Numbered from the stretch's first letter, positions 52,057 through 64,000 are shown. The stretch: 64,000 nucleotides of DNA from Polynucleobacter necessarius (GCF_900095175.1 NZ_LT606946.1:188712-252711); one strand, 5' to 3'. Notes: generated by a model from the letters alone, not told the origin. Translations and numbers: made by a program.

Positions 52057-52350
52057 ATGAATATGCACAATCCAGCGCATCCAGGTGAGGTGCTTAGAGA
52101 GTGGTTGCCAGAAGGAATGCGTATCGAGCAGGCTGCGCAGCAATTGCACATTTCTCGCACCACTTTATCCAAGGTACTCAATGCAAAATCAGGCCTCACC
52201 GCACCCATGGCCTTGAGGCTGGCTGCGTGGTTGGGGACCTCGCCCGATTTATGGCTGGGAATGCAACTGCAGTGGGATTTGCGACAGGCAAAAAAATTAC
52301 GATTACCTAAAATTAAACCCATTAAGCGCGAAGCTGTTTTAGTCGTTTAA
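52057..52350 (+). CDS. higA: HigA-type antitoxin (XRE family)
   Basis: The 97-residue protein begins NPAHPGEVLREWLP and carries the helix-turn-helix AAQQLHISRTTLSKVLNAKSG, then LRLAAWLGTSPDLWLGMQ. This is the standard HigA layout; it neutralises HigB and represses the operon. ATG 52057 has AGGGGA about 8 bases upstream. A second ATG follows two codons later. Confidence 0.92.
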   Translation: MNMHNPAHPGEVLREWLPEGMRIEQAAQQLHISRTTLSKVLNAKSGLTAPMALRLAAWLGTSPDLWLGMQLQWDLRQAKKLRLPKIKPIKREAVLVV

Positions 52351-52416
52351 TGATAGGCCATATTAGATCGTAGCTAAATTAATGCGAAGCACAAGAGATT
52401 CAACCGAAGGCCTACT

Positions 52417-52653
52417 CATCCTGGGTTAATTTTGCGTGAGGATGTTTTGCCTAGCGTAGGTATTTCGCAAGCAATTTTTGCCAATTATCTGGGGCTTAGT
52501 TCGTCAACCGTATCCAAAGCCCTAAATGAAAAGAGTGGGGTGAGTGCGCAATTGGCAGTTCGCATCTCAAGGATTATTGGAGGCTCTCTCGAAAGTTGGT
52601 TGCGTATGCAAGGTGCAGTGAATGTTTGGGAAGTTCAGGGGATCACAAGATAA
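52417..52653 (+). pseudogene. Orphan HigA-like antitoxin ORF without a normal start
   Basis: The frame reads HPGLILREDVLPSVGIS, then SSSTVSKALNEKSG and an ISRIIGGSLESWL end, matching HigA over its whole helix-turn-helix domain. No ATG, GTG or TTG precedes the conserved HPG segment in frame; the first usable one is TTG 52432, which would remove it. There is no toxin gene next to it. It may be a decaying second antitoxin, or a gene with an unusual start. Confidence 0.55.
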
Positions 52654-52692
52654 TTTAAATGCACTCGCTATGGGGAATTAAACACCCCATAT

Positions 52693-53790
52693 TTATCTCA
52701 AGTGCATCCAACTAGGCGTTCTCAGTTGGACAATTCTTGCGTAGAGCCATACATAGCAAGTGATAAAAATCAGGCTGGAAGCAATTAAGGCCGGGGTTGA
52801 GTGCCACCAAAGGATTGCTGGCGTGACGCCCAATACCGTCAGGACCCAAAGATAGGGCGCTGTTTAGCGTTGGCTGAAAAGATTCCCTGGCAGTGGTGGG
52901 GTAGTAGGATTCGGCGATAGATGAGCGTATGGAAGTGAATCCCATCGGGCTGACCTAGACTCTTGCCTTGACGGATTTTTCTGCGATAGATTGTGAACAG
53001 TGTTTCAACAATGGGGTAGCCATTAATGAGTAAGGCAAACCAGGGCGAGATCTCCCGGTGTCTGTAGGTCAGTATGACGCTCAGGCTGGCGATCCAAAAT
53101 CCAGTGAGATAGGCGCCACCATCACCCAAAAAGATTGGGCCTCTTGGATAGTTCCAAATAAAAAATCCCAAAATGGCAGCAGCCATAATCAGACTCAGAT
53201 ACATAATCTGTGAGTCGGCAACTACAAAACTGACGTATGCAATGGCTAGTAAGGTAATGATGCCTACCATGCTAGCTAGGCCGTTAAAGCCATCAATAAT
53301 ATTGTAGGCATTTGCCAGGCCGGTAATCGCAAAAACAGTTAGTGCGCCACCAGTAATGGAAAAAGTAAGAATCAGATTAACATAAGGGATATCTAATCTC
53401 GTTATGTAGGCTGGCATCAGGTAGACCAACATGGCAGCAGAAATTGCAGTAAAAACTAATCTGAGTCTAACGCTAATTTTTTTGGTTAAGTCTTCGGTTA
53501 GGCCAACGGCAAAGGTGGGGATTGCGCAAACCAATAAGGTAAGCTCCGTAATTGGAACTTGATGATTTTTAAATCTAAAGATCGTGGATGCAAATATCCC
53601 AATGGCGATACTAATGCTACCAATTCTGGGACGGCCCGAGTATGAAATTTTTGCGGTCCTAATAGGTCTGAGTCTGCTGAGAATCGCTCGTGCAGATGCT
53701 TGAAGCGAATAATGAGTAACGTCGCAACAAATGAGGTGAGAAAAGCGGCTAGTAAACCTGATATCTTTTGATTATAAATTCTAAAAACAT
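52693..53790 (-). pseudogene. WecA/WbpL-type polyprenyl-phosphate sugar-1-phosphate transferase, frameshifted
   Basis: The minus strand encodes a polytopic MraY/WecA-family enzyme. The longest open piece (53534-52839) contains NAYNIIDGFNGLAS and FLGDGGAYLTGF, both catalytic-loop motifs, and DGIHFHTLIYRR. Upstream, FHTRAVP and RIGSISIAIG sit in different frames, and downstream PYLWVLTVLGVTPAILWW lies in a third register ending at 52693. At least two, probably three, single-base shifts break the gene. Such enzymes start O-antigen synthesis by loading HexNAc-phosphate onto undecaprenyl phosphate. Confidence 0.75.
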
Positions 53791-53851
53791 ACTCAGAGGT
53801 AAAATTTGCTGGGTATGATAGTTTTAGTATTGATTTGGGGGCTAATGTACC

Positions 53852-54855
53852 TTAGGGAACCAAACTCAAAAACAAGAACTCAAAGAAGATAATCAAGTGA
53901 ACAATTCCTTGTAATAGTGTAGTTCTGCCAATGGCCAGCGTTAGGGCCCCAATAAAGAATGACAGGTACATCAGCGTCATATTCAGACTGCTGATACCCA
54001 AACTTAGTGGCAAATTAAAGATGATGGCGAAAGCCGCCACCGTCGGAATGGTCAATCCAATACTGGCCAAAGCCGAGCCAAGCGCCAAGTTCAAACTGCT
54101 CTGACTGCTGCAAAGCCTTCCGGTAGAAGTACCAGCATGGCAATGGCAATACCCACAACAGTCTTGGGTGCGCCTGCGGCTTTGACTCCTGCCTCAATGG
54201 CAGGGTTTAAGGCTTCAGCAAGGCCAACTCCTGCTGCAAGGGAAATGAGCAATAAAAGGAGGCTAGTAGCAGTCTTGAGATTGCTGGGCTTTTCTGCGTG
54301 CGTATCACTATTGGTCTTTTGATCTTCTGCCTTGGGAAGGTAGTAATCACGATGGCTCACCGTCTGGAAGAATATAAAGGCGCCATATAAGGCGAAAGAG
54401 GCAATACCCGCAAATGCCAGCTGCTCCTTGGTAAAGTCTGGTCCAGGAGTACTCACGGTCACCATGGGCATCACGAGAATGAAGGTCGCTAAAGCGGTCA
54501 GTACAGCTAAAGCAGAATTAGTGCCTTCATTACGAAAAGACATTTCATGATGCTTAAAACCACGCATGAATATGCATAAACCAATCACGCCGTTCATCAC
54601 AATCATAACGGTAGCAAATACGGCATCACGCGCAATAAACTCAGAGCCTTCATGGCTAGCAAACATCATTGCAATGATGAGAGATGCCTCAATGATGGTC
54701 ACGCTAATGGCGAGTACTAGGATTTCGTATGGCTCACCAGTTTTGTGGGCAATGACTTCTGCATGGTGTACAGCGGATAACACTGCTCCAATCAGCGTGA
54801 TTGCCATTAAGACAATGAACCAGGTTTGATTCAGTAGCGGGGCCAAAATATCCAT
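53852..54855 (-). pseudogene. chaA: Calcium/proton antiporter ChaA, frameshifted
   Basis: ATG 54855 starts an 11-helix-type cation/proton exchanger with AVHHAEVIAHKTGEPYEIL, SVTIIEASLI and, near the shift, LLPEGFAAVRA. After residue 254 a stop appears, but the adjoining register carries on with NLALGSALASIGLTIPTVA to 53852, exactly the second alpha-repeat of the family. One base near 54100 restores a 335-residue ChaA. The protein exchanges Ca2+ or Na+/K+ for protons at the inner membrane. Confidence 0.8.
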
Positions 54856-54949
54856 TAATTAGTGAACTTACCTTAAATTACTTTGATAAAAAAATACGTT
54901 TACAAGGTGACAGTTCATCGCTCACTCATAAACCTAGTTGATCCCGAGT

Positions 54950-55150
54950 TTAACTAAATACAAGAGCCATTCCAATCCATAAAAGAGCAAAACCGCATAA
55001 TAGGGTGACACTCGGTTTCTTGAGGAAGTGCTCTAGGCTATTGATATAGGCCTCATCATCACGACCGCAGTAGCGATCAAAATGCTTCCACACCATAGAA
55101 CCCACGAGCACTGGTATCAAGATTGCTAGGATTCCAAAAATAATTGTCAT
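54950..55150 (-). CDS. Small two-helix membrane protein
   Basis: The 66-residue protein has one helix at residues 2-20, a charged loop (KHFDRYCGRDDEAY) and a second helix at 46-64. I do not recognise the family. It lies upstream of chaA on the same strand and may share its transcript. Confidence 0.6.
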   Translation of the reverse strand: MTIIFGILAILIPVLVGSMVWKHFDRYCGRDDEAYINSLEHFLKKPSVTLLCGFALLWIGMALVFS

Positions 55151-55286
55151 AGAGTTTTCATTCTCTTTTAATGATTTCTTGCGCCAGCGAGCTCTAAAAG
55201 CGTGTTTAGGTATTAAACCCTGAGATAATAGAGAAATTAATCATTATTTGTATTTACCTTTTCTTTATTCTTTGAAAGCTGTCCAC

Positions 55287-55865
55287 ATGACCGAGTTGTC
55301 CCTTACCCAAATAAAAGAAATCCGAGCCGCTGTTTTAGGTGCCGCTGCCAAAGTGCCTGGCACTCTTATTGGCATGGGCGTTTTATTTATTGTTCTGGGC
55401 ATGATTGGTATTGCTGGGCAAACCTTATTTTCTTTTGTCACGATTAATGTGCTGGGCGCATTCTTGGTCCTGGGGGGTGTATTGCAGTTTGCGCATGCCA
55501 TCAAATCTATTGGCTGGAAGAGTGTGTCAATTCAGCTAGCGTTGGCATTTCTCTATATTGCCGCTGGTTTATATACCTGGGCATTTCCGATTCCTGCGCT
55601 AGAAGCTATTACGCTATGGTTAGCAGCTATCTTCTTTGTTACTGGTGTGCTACGTTTGATTTCAGCATTTCAGCACCGTCACTTCAATGAGTGGATTTGG
55701 TTAGTGTTGTCCTCAGCCATCTCTATTTTGATGGGCGTACTGATTATGAGTGGCTATCCCGAGAGTAGCCTTTGGTTGCCTGGCCTCTTAATTGCCATTG
55801 AGCTTTTATTACAAGGCTGGTCACTGCTTTTCCTAGGATTAGCAGCACGTTCTTTGACTAAGTAA
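55287..55865 (+). CDS. HdeD-family membrane protein (DUF308)
   Basis: The 192-residue protein has six closely spaced helices in three pairs, with GVLFIVLGMIGIAGQ, VLGGVLQFAHA and LRLISAFQHRH between them. This is the HdeD/DUF308 layout, a family linked to acid-stress resistance in enterobacteria. ATG 55287 is preferred to the upstream in-frame start at 55248. Divergent from the small membrane protein on the left. Confidence 0.8.
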   Translation: MTELSLTQIKEIRAAVLGAAAKVPGTLIGMGVLFIVLGMIGIAGQTLFSFVTINVLGAFLVLGGVLQFAHAIKSIGWKSVSIQLALAFLYIAAGLYTWAFPIPALEAITLWLAAIFFVTGVLRLISAFQHRHFNEWIWLVLSSAISILMGVLIMSGYPESSLWLPGLLIAIELLLQGWSLLFLGLAARSLTK

Positions 55866-55954
55866 TACTCGGGGGAATGTTTTAAACATTTATTGACTAT
55901 GACAATGAAAAAACAGACCTCTATAAAAACCTGGCCTTAACTACTGCTCAGCGT

Positions 55955-56077
55955 ATGAAAAATGCCGCTAAGACGCCAAAGCCGGGTGCTGCAGAGCGTA
56001 TTGCGAAAACCAAAAAAGAGCTTGCTAGTAGCAATCCTATGCTGGCCTCTTTGATGGGTAAGGCAAAGTCAAAATAA
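55955..56077 (+). CDS. Short basic protein, possibly 5'-truncated
   Basis: The 40 codons from ATG 55955 encode a lysine-rich product ending SLMGKAKSK. In the same frame, sense codons (DYDNEKTDLYKNLA) continue upstream to ATG 55877, but a TAA is the third codon there. The full form would have 66 residues. Either the longer gene has acquired a nonsense codon or only the short form is made. Not recognised. Confidence 0.35.
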   Translation: MKNAAKTPKPGAAERIAKTKKELASSNPMLASLMGKAKSK

Positions 56078-56145
56078 AGTCCTTCAGTCAGATCATTCAC
56101 CATTTTCTAGTTACTAGATTGAGTCAGGGCGATTAAGTTACTCCA

Positions 56146-57221
56146 TTGAAAAAAGATCACTCACTTTTTCTGATTGATTTGCTAAAAGTGAGTGCAGCTT
56201 TGCTGATTATTTTGCATCACCTATCCAGTTATGGACAGATTGCTATAGATGCAAAATTGGCCTTACCAATGCTCATGGAGTATTTATTTGAGTATGGTCG
56301 CTTTGCAGTACAAATCTTCTTGGTGATGGCAGGCTATCTCGCTACCCAATCGCTAACCCGTTTTGCTAAACAAAAATTTAGCGCCAATCTGGCCTTGCGC
56401 ATCATTATCAATCGCTATTTACGTTTGTTTGCTCCCTATACGGTAGCACTAGTCTTCACCATTGCTTGTGCTTGGCTTACCCGCTTTTGGATAAATGATG
56501 AGTTCGTTGGTAAGCAAGAGACACTGGGTCAATTTGTGGCGCACCTCTTCTTCTTGCAGGGGATTTTAGGTTTAGATTCTATTTCTGCGGGCGTTTGGTA
56601 TGTGGCGATAGACTGGCAGCTTTATTCAGTATTGGCCATCCTGCTGATGTCCTTTAGCTCGTATCAAGCTTTAGTTTGGCTACTGAGTATTGTGTCCGTT
56701 AGTTCATTGCTGTATTTCAATCGCTCCAGCCAATATGAGTCTTACTTCATTTACTTTTTAGGCTCCTATAGCCTTGGAATGCTCGCCTATCTAGCGAAAA
56801 ACTATTCAGACCAAAAGATCAGGGGTTTAGCTAAATGCTTATTATTTGCGCTTGGGGCCGTGATCGCAATTTCTTCTTTTCAGGAATTTTGGGCTCGCAA
56901 TGTCTTGGCATGGTGCGTAGCACTAGCCTTATTTATCTGGGGTAAAGCAAGCTACCCCCCTGTTAATCCTAATAACTCCGGCCTTAAAAAAGAGCCTTAC
57001 AAGCAATAGCTTGGGCAAGTCCACGCTCTTACTGCGCCTTCTTGATTCACTTTGCATTTATCTTGTTAGCAAACACGATATATATTGCTTCAGGTTTGTA
57101 TGTTCATGCCAATGGCGCGATGGCGATTGGCATGATGGTTCTCGTGGTGATTGTGAGTGTGATTGCATCGAACTACCTTTATCGCTTGGTTGAGATTCCA
57201 TTGGCCAAATTAAAGATTTAG
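56146..57221 (+). pseudogene. Acyltransferase family 3 (OafA-like), frameshifted in A6
   Basis: TTG 56146 begins a polytopic acyltransferase with LLIILHHLSSYG, the conserved histidine pair of family 3, and VWYVAIDWQLY. It stops at 57009, but the next register continues ALQAIAWASPRSYCAFLIHF to a stop at 57221 after a final helix. The shift falls in an A6 run (about 56988), where one extra A restores a 358-residue enzyme. Such proteins O-acetylate surface polysaccharides. Confidence 0.75.
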
Positions 57222-57351
57222 AAGATTATTTTTTATCTTATAGGCTTGAAAAACATTTACTGGTTAGGCGAATTCACCACCCTCAAAAGGTTATATAGTT
57301 TGAACACGACTCACCCATTAACCGTTCGGTATATCCGATTGCTTTTTGGGC

Positions 57352-57382
57352 GACAGACCACCTTCGGGTGGTTTTGTCTTTT
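57352..57382 (+). terminator. Rho-independent terminator with TTCG loop
   Basis: ACCACC (57357-57362), loop TTCG and GGTGGT (57367-57372) form a strong stem followed by a T-rich tract; GACA/TGTC outside can extend it with a small bulge. It would end transcripts from the acyltransferase. Unusually, it finishes only 14 bp before the next gene's presumed start. Confidence 0.8.
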
Positions 57383-57395
57383 CTAGAGCGGGAAA

Positions 57396-58055
57396 ATTAT
57401 CAAAACTACTATTTATATTGATGGTTACAACCTCTATTACGGCTTGCTAAGAAATTCAAAATTGAAGTGGCTGGATATTGTGAAGTTATTTTCTGAGTAC
57501 ATCTTAGATAAAAATGCAGAATTAACTCAAGTGCGCTATTACACGGCGCCTGTCCTCGGAAGGATGTCGGATGACCCGATGTCAACCCAGCGACAAAGGC
57601 TATATCTTCAGGCCTTAAGAAAAATGTACCCCAATTCTTTGGAAATAATCCAAGGAAAAATTTTAGCAACAACACCCTACCAAAGATTGGTGAGGCCCAT
57701 TAATGAAGCCCCTGAATTAAAAATAGTTCAGGTTTATGACTTTAATGAAAAAAAGACCGATGTTAATTTGGCATCAGATCTCATTACTGGGGCTTGGACA
57801 GGCGCATATGAGCAGGCCGTAGTTTGTAGCAATGATTCTGATCTTGAGGGTGCGTTAGCGGCGGTAAAGAGGCACCATGCCCAATTGCGAATTGGTTTAG
57901 TTGCGCCAATTCAAAGTAAAAATCATCGACATATTTCGGGTGATCTAGCAAAACACTCCGACTGGGGAAAGATTCTCAGTGTTTCGCATGTGGCTGCTGC
58001 GCAGTTACCATTGAAGATTCCGAACTCAAAAATCCAAAAGCCTGACTCTTGGTAG
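57396..58055 (+). CDS. NYN-domain protein (PIN-like RNase), non-canonical start
   Basis: The protein (about 219 residues) has the NYN-domain start IYIDGYNLYYG, with the first catalytic aspartate, and a C-terminal VCSNDSDLEGAL with the acidic SDSDL-type site, then LVAPIQS. NYN domains are metal-dependent ribonucleases. The ordinary starts (first TTG 57444) would delete the catalytic aspartate, and an in-frame TAG is at 57384, so only ATT 57396 or ATC 57399 can begin the full domain. Either an ATT start is used or the original ATG was lost. Confidence 0.65.
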   Translation: MIKTTIYIDGYNLYYGLLRNSKLKWLDIVKLFSEYILDKNAELTQVRYYTAPVLGRMSDDPMSTQRQRLYLQALRKMYPNSLEIIQGKILATTPYQRLVRPINEAPELKIVQVYDFNEKKTDVNLASDLITGAWTGAYEQAVVCSNDSDLEGALAAVKRHHAQLRIGLVAPIQSKNHRHISGDLAKHSDWGKILSVSHVAAAQLPLKIPNSKIQKPDSW

Positions 58056-58062
58056 GGGGTGT

Positions 58063-58590
58063 TTATATCCCCATATCCTTGAGGACGCGGAAGATTTCTC
58101 GATAAGCCTTAGGAGGTTTATTAGTTTCTTTTTCCTTGCGCGCGTTGCGAATGAGGGTGCGCATATTCTGAATATCCATATCGGGATATTGCTCAATCAT
58201 TTTGGTAAAAGCTGCATCATCGGCGATCAGTCGATCGCGATAAGACTCTAAATGGTGGAGCTTGGCAGTCTCTACTTTGCTAACACCCTGGATTGCATCT
58301 AGACGCTTCTGAATGGCATCCAACTCTTCTTCATCCAAAAAGCGCATGAGTTTGCCAAGGTATTGTTTATGGCGACGTATGGCTTCAAAACTTTTGATTT
58401 TGTTGGTTTCAGCAATGGCAGCCTTAATGGCCTCATCCAGTGGAATGGTCTTTAATGCATCGCTACTGAGAGCTGCTAGAACCTCGGCCAGCTTCTGGCG
58501 TTCAGTCATCTGGCGCTTGAGCTCTGACTTGCTAGGACCATCATCAAGATCATCTTTCTTGGGGGTCCGGTTCTTTTCATTAACGTGCAT
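58063..58590 (-). CDS. darP: Ribosome-associated protein DarP/YjgA (DUF615)
   Basis: The 175-residue, highly charged helical protein has SKSELKRQMTERQKLAEVLA, AIRRHKQYLGKLMRFLDEE and the KAYREIFRVLKDMG end typical of YjgA/DarP, which binds the 50S precursor and helps late ribosome assembly. It is intact and convergent with the NYN gene. Confidence 0.92.
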   Translation of the reverse strand: MHVNEKNRTPKKDDLDDGPSKSELKRQMTERQKLAEVLAALSSDALKTIPLDEAIKAAIAETNKIKSFEAIRRHKQYLGKLMRFLDEEELDAIQKRLDAIQGVSKVETAKLHHLESYRDRLIADDAAFTKMIEQYPDMDIQNMRTLIRNARKEKETNKPPKAYREIFRVLKDMGI

Positions 58591-58717
58591 GGAGCTATTT
58601 TAGACGTGTAATGATGCTTGCCCACCAAATCCCTTGGATAGTTTCGATAAATTTACGCCCCTTGCTTGCTTGGTGAATAATAGCCAATGAACCCCTAGCC
58701 ACTCTCTAGCGGAAAAT

Positions 58718-61262
<2,545 letters not shown>

Positions 61263-61266
<4 letters not shown>

Positions 61267-62177
61267 AGATATTAATTGTGGGCGCGGGTGGTATTGGCGG
61301 CTATTACAGATCGAAGTTGATGTTGGCTGGTGCAGATGTCACTTACCTCCTACGCGAGAAACGCCAGGCGCATATTGAGCAGCATGGTTTGGTAGTGGAG
61401 ACACCAAAAGGTAGTTATACGGTGAATCCTAAAACAGTGACCGCTCAAGAGCTAAAGCCGATCTATGACCTCATTATCTTGGCACCCAAAGCCTTTGATT
61501 TAGAAGACTCTTTGCAGTCGATTGCTGGGGCTTTCAGCCAAGGTCTCATCTTGCCTTTCCTCAATGGCTTGGCGCATATAGAGCAACTAGATAAGCACTT
61601 TGGTCGCGAACGCGTGATGGGCGGTATTGCTCATATCGCTGCAACGATTACCGAGACAGGTGCAGTAAAGCAGTTAACCGATTTGCATGTTCTGACCGTC
61701 GGTGCCCGCACACCAAGTCAAGAGGCTGTGGCAAAAGCATTTTATGAGTTGTGTCAGAAGACTGACTTTAATGCAGTCTATAGCGAGAATATTGAACAAG
61801 CGCTGTGGGATAAATGGACTTTTCTGAGTGCCTTAGCGGGAATGACCACTTTATGTAATGGCTCTATTGGAGAGATTGTTGCTACTCCTTATGGCGATGC
61901 ACTGACTAAAACCATGTATGCACAGTGTTGTGCGATTGCAGATGCACGTGGATTTACGGTCGCTGCTGGCGTGCAAACTAAATCGATTGAGATGCTCACC
62001 GCAGTTGGATCGCCAATGACGGCATCGATGTTGCGAGATTTAAACGCTAGTAATAAAACAGAGCATGGGCATATCTTGCTCGAGATGATCAATAAGGCGC
62101 AGGCTAAGCAATTGGACTGCGATTTAATCAAGATGGCATATACCCATATTGAAGTGATTCAGCGTCGTAATGCTTAA
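61263..62177 (+). CDS. panE: 2-dehydropantoate 2-reductase family (PanE/ApbA)
   Basis: The 304-residue protein has the N-terminal ILIVGAGGIGGYY NADP motif (residues 3-15) and a C-terminal helical domain with LWDKWTFLSALAG and MLRDLNASNKTEHGHIL, where the lysine and the acidic residues of ketopantoate reductase are expected. It is intact. The ATG overlaps the previous stop (ATGA). The exact substrate may differ from ketopantoate since many paralogues exist. Confidence 0.85.
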
Positions 62178-62212
62178 GCAATAAGTATGAATATGGATAT
62201 GAGTATTTGCCA

Positions 62213-63100
62213 ATGATCTTGCGCATTCTGGGTATTACCCTGCTAATCTTTGCGATTGTGTTCGCGGGGTTCTTATATGCACGATATAGAAAGCCCAATA
62301 TGAGTGGTGCTAATCACACCCTCATTGATTTGGCATTACCGTGTTTTATTTTTATCTCTTTATCGGCTAAGCCACTGGATTTCACAAGCGCTGGCTATTT
62401 GGTGTTAGCGGCAGTATTGATAGTCGTATTTTCAGGTCTATTGGCTTTGCCTTTGGCTAAATATTCCGGTACGGGGGCCAAAGCCTTATTGCCGTCCATC
62501 ATGTTTACCAATGTCGGCCCGATTGGTATTCCGCTCACGGTCTTGGCATTTGGGCAAGATGGATTGGCACCATCAGTGCTTCTCATGGTGCTCTCCAATA
62601 TTTTGATTTTCTCGCTAGGTTCGGCAGTGATGACCGGCAAGATGGATGCTAAAAGCATTTATGCCAGCCCCTTGGTATGGTCGATGGGTCTAGGGCTGTG
62701 GTTTGGTCACTTTCAGATGACTTTGCCGGACTGGCTAGATACCTCGGTCACCATGGTCAGTACTATTTTGATTCCCTTGATGTTGATCTCTCTGGGCACT
62801 CGCCTAGCCGAAGGAAAAATCGAGCATGTCAAAGCGGGGGTCGTTGCGACTGCACTTTCGATTGTTCTGCGCCTGCTGGTAGCCTATTTGGTGATATGGG
62901 CATTACCTTTGGAATCTATTCAGAAGGGTGCATTAATCATTTTTGCTGGCTTGCCCCCTGCGGTATTTAATTACATCTTGGCCGATCGCCATAATCAAGA
63001 GCCCCAGAAAGTGGCCTCCATCGTTATGGTGGGGCATCTACTGTCGGTGATCTATTTACCTCTGGTGATTTGGCTAGCCATCTATACCGGTACGCCCTAA
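62213..63100 (+). CDS. AEC-family transporter (auxin efflux carrier-like)
   Basis: The 295-residue protein has ten helices in two inverted sets, with the conserved LALPCFIFISLS and FTNVGPIGIPLTVLAFG half-site and PPAVFNYILADRH near the end. AEC carriers export or import small organic acids such as malonate. ATG 62213 is chosen; the frame extends 6 bp upstream to a TTG. It lies 35 bp after panE. Confidence 0.85.
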   Translation: MILRILGITLLIFAIVFAGFLYARYRKPNMSGANHTLIDLALPCFIFISLSAKPLDFTSAGYLVLAAVLIVVFSGLLALPLAKYSGTGAKALLPSIMFTNVGPIGIPLTVLAFGQDGLAPSVLLMVLSNILIFSLGSAVMTGKMDAKSIYASPLVWSMGLGLWFGHFQMTLPDWLDTSVTMVSTILIPLMLISLGTRLAEGKIEHVKAGVVATALSIVLRLLVAYLVIWALPLESIQKGALIIFAGLPPAVFNYILADRHNQEPQKVASIVMVGHLLSVIYLPLVIWLAIYTGTP

Positions 63101-63366
63101 GCACAAGCTGGGATTAAACCTATTATTAAAGTGGTTAAGGTAGATAAGGTAGAAGGTAAAGTAGTTGAGGGAGATTCCGTCCGCTAGCTCCAGGGCTAAT
63201 TAGGTCCAGCAAACCCTTGAAGTTAGTACCTCCGCCTGAAAGAGGGTTTTAGGGTGAATCATTTTCATGGAGAAATTAGCGTAAACCCCAATTGAGATGC
63301 TGGTAGGGAGGAATACGATCGTGTTGTTGTTATGCTGATTAATAAAAAAAGAATTGGAGATATTCG

Positions 63367-64000
63367 ATGTCTATTACTGCCAAAGATGCAGCCCCAGTAG
63401 TTGTTCAAGAAGAAAACACAAGTCAATCCCGTAGAAAGTTTTTCAGCAAAGCAGGTGCTGCTGCTGTAGCTGTTCCACTGGCTGGCTTCCCAATGATTTC
63501 TGTAGCTCAAGCTCCTGTTGTATTGAAAATGCAAGGTGCTTGGGGTGCAAAAGATGTCTTCAATGAAATGGCTGAAGATTACGTCAAAAAAGTAAACGAA
63601 ATGTCTGGCGGTAAGCTCAAGATTGATTACCTCGTTGGCGGTTCAGTAGTTAAGCCGTTTGAAGTAACTGACGCGGTTAGTAAGGGTGTTCTAGATGGGG
63701 TCACCAAGTTGCGGTTTACTGGTACGGTAAGTCTAAAGTAGCCTCATTGTTTGGCTCTGGCCCAATTACTGGTGCTAACGCTGAACAGACTCTCGGTTGG
63801 ATTCAGCGTGGCGGTGGCGATCAGCTCTATCAAGAGTTGCTCAAAAAGTTGAACCTGAACATCAAAGGTTTCTTTGCGTTCCCAATGCCAACTCAGCCAT
63901 TAGGCTGGTTTAAAAAGACTCCACCAAAGAATGCTCAAGAGCTCGTTGGTTACAAATATCGTACCGTGGGCCTTGCGGCTGACTTGATGCAAAGCATGGG
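63367..64000 (+). pseudogene. TRAP transporter solute-binding protein DctP, Tat-exported, frameshifted and cut by the window edge
   Basis: ATG 63367, preceded by TTGGAGA, begins a twin-arginine signal (SRRKFFSKAG, then a hydrophobic stretch and VAQA) and a DctP-type binding domain: VLKMQGAWGAKDVFNEMAE, KIDYLVGGSVV. A stop comes at 63739, but the next register continues HQVAVYWYGKSKVASLFG through QPLGWFKKTPPKNA to the edge. One base in the GGGG at 63698-63701 restores it. TRAP proteins bind carboxylates in the periplasm for uptake. Confidence 0.8.

Noticed and set aside
63100..63366. Purine-rich quasi-repeat before dctP as a riboswitch
   Set aside because: Irregular GGTA-rich repeats without a conserved fold that I recognise; the gap is only 266 bp.

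Overview
The window looks like a chromosomal segment of a moderately AT-rich betaproteobacterium of the Burkholderiaceae, most like Polynucleobacter. This is inferred from the type of genes on the right side: DarP/YjgA, a GMC oxidoreductase, an EamA exporter, a ketopantoate reductase, an AEC carrier and a Tat-exported TRAP binding protein. No rRNA, tRNA or CRISPR was seen.

About three quarters of the window (1-48.9 kb) is a large mosaic surface-polysaccharide (O-antigen/capsule) locus. It opens with a partial GT-C-like membrane protein, a WaaL/Wzy-type ligase, a Wzz chain-length regulator and a PglK-like ABC flippase. Next come: a nonulosonic-acid-like module (6.7-12.7 kb: SDR, an unusual FAD-oxidoreductase/NeuB fusion, a Rossmann protein, NeuA, Gfo/Idh); a carbamoyltransferase/SGNH module (13.6-17.1 kb); a CDP-deoxysugar module (18.8-22.8 kb, with its cytidylyltransferase displaced to 30.4 kb); candidate transferases (24.1-28.0 kb) separated by a dead IS30-family element; two DegT/DnrJ aminotransferases; a frameshifted Wzy-like polymerase with a T10 tract; an amidotransferase-HisH-HisF set (36.5-39.1 kb); GalE; and the UDP-L-FucNAc genes fnlA-fnlB-(dead IS3)-fnlC with a WbuB-like transferase. 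The cluster closes with a 4-reductase-like epimerase, a PglC-like initiating transferase and WbpM. Together these encode sugar-nucleotide synthesis, glycan assembly on a lipid carrier, flipping, polymerisation and ligation. Many truncated genes and IS scars show repeated exchange of modules.

From 48.9 to 52.7 kb lies an island-like stretch: a broken tyrosine recombinase, a divergent XRE regulator separated from it by a perfect 19-bp inverted repeat, a broken hypothetical gene, a HigBA toxin-antitoxin pair and an orphan HigA-like ORF. From 52.7 kb to the end is a metabolic/transport region in which many otherwise ordinary genes (WecA-like, ChaA, acyltransferase, GMC oxidoreductase, EamA, DctP) carry single-base frameshifts. 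Several of these sit in homopolymers, so either sequencing error or real gene decay is possible and the window cannot settle which.
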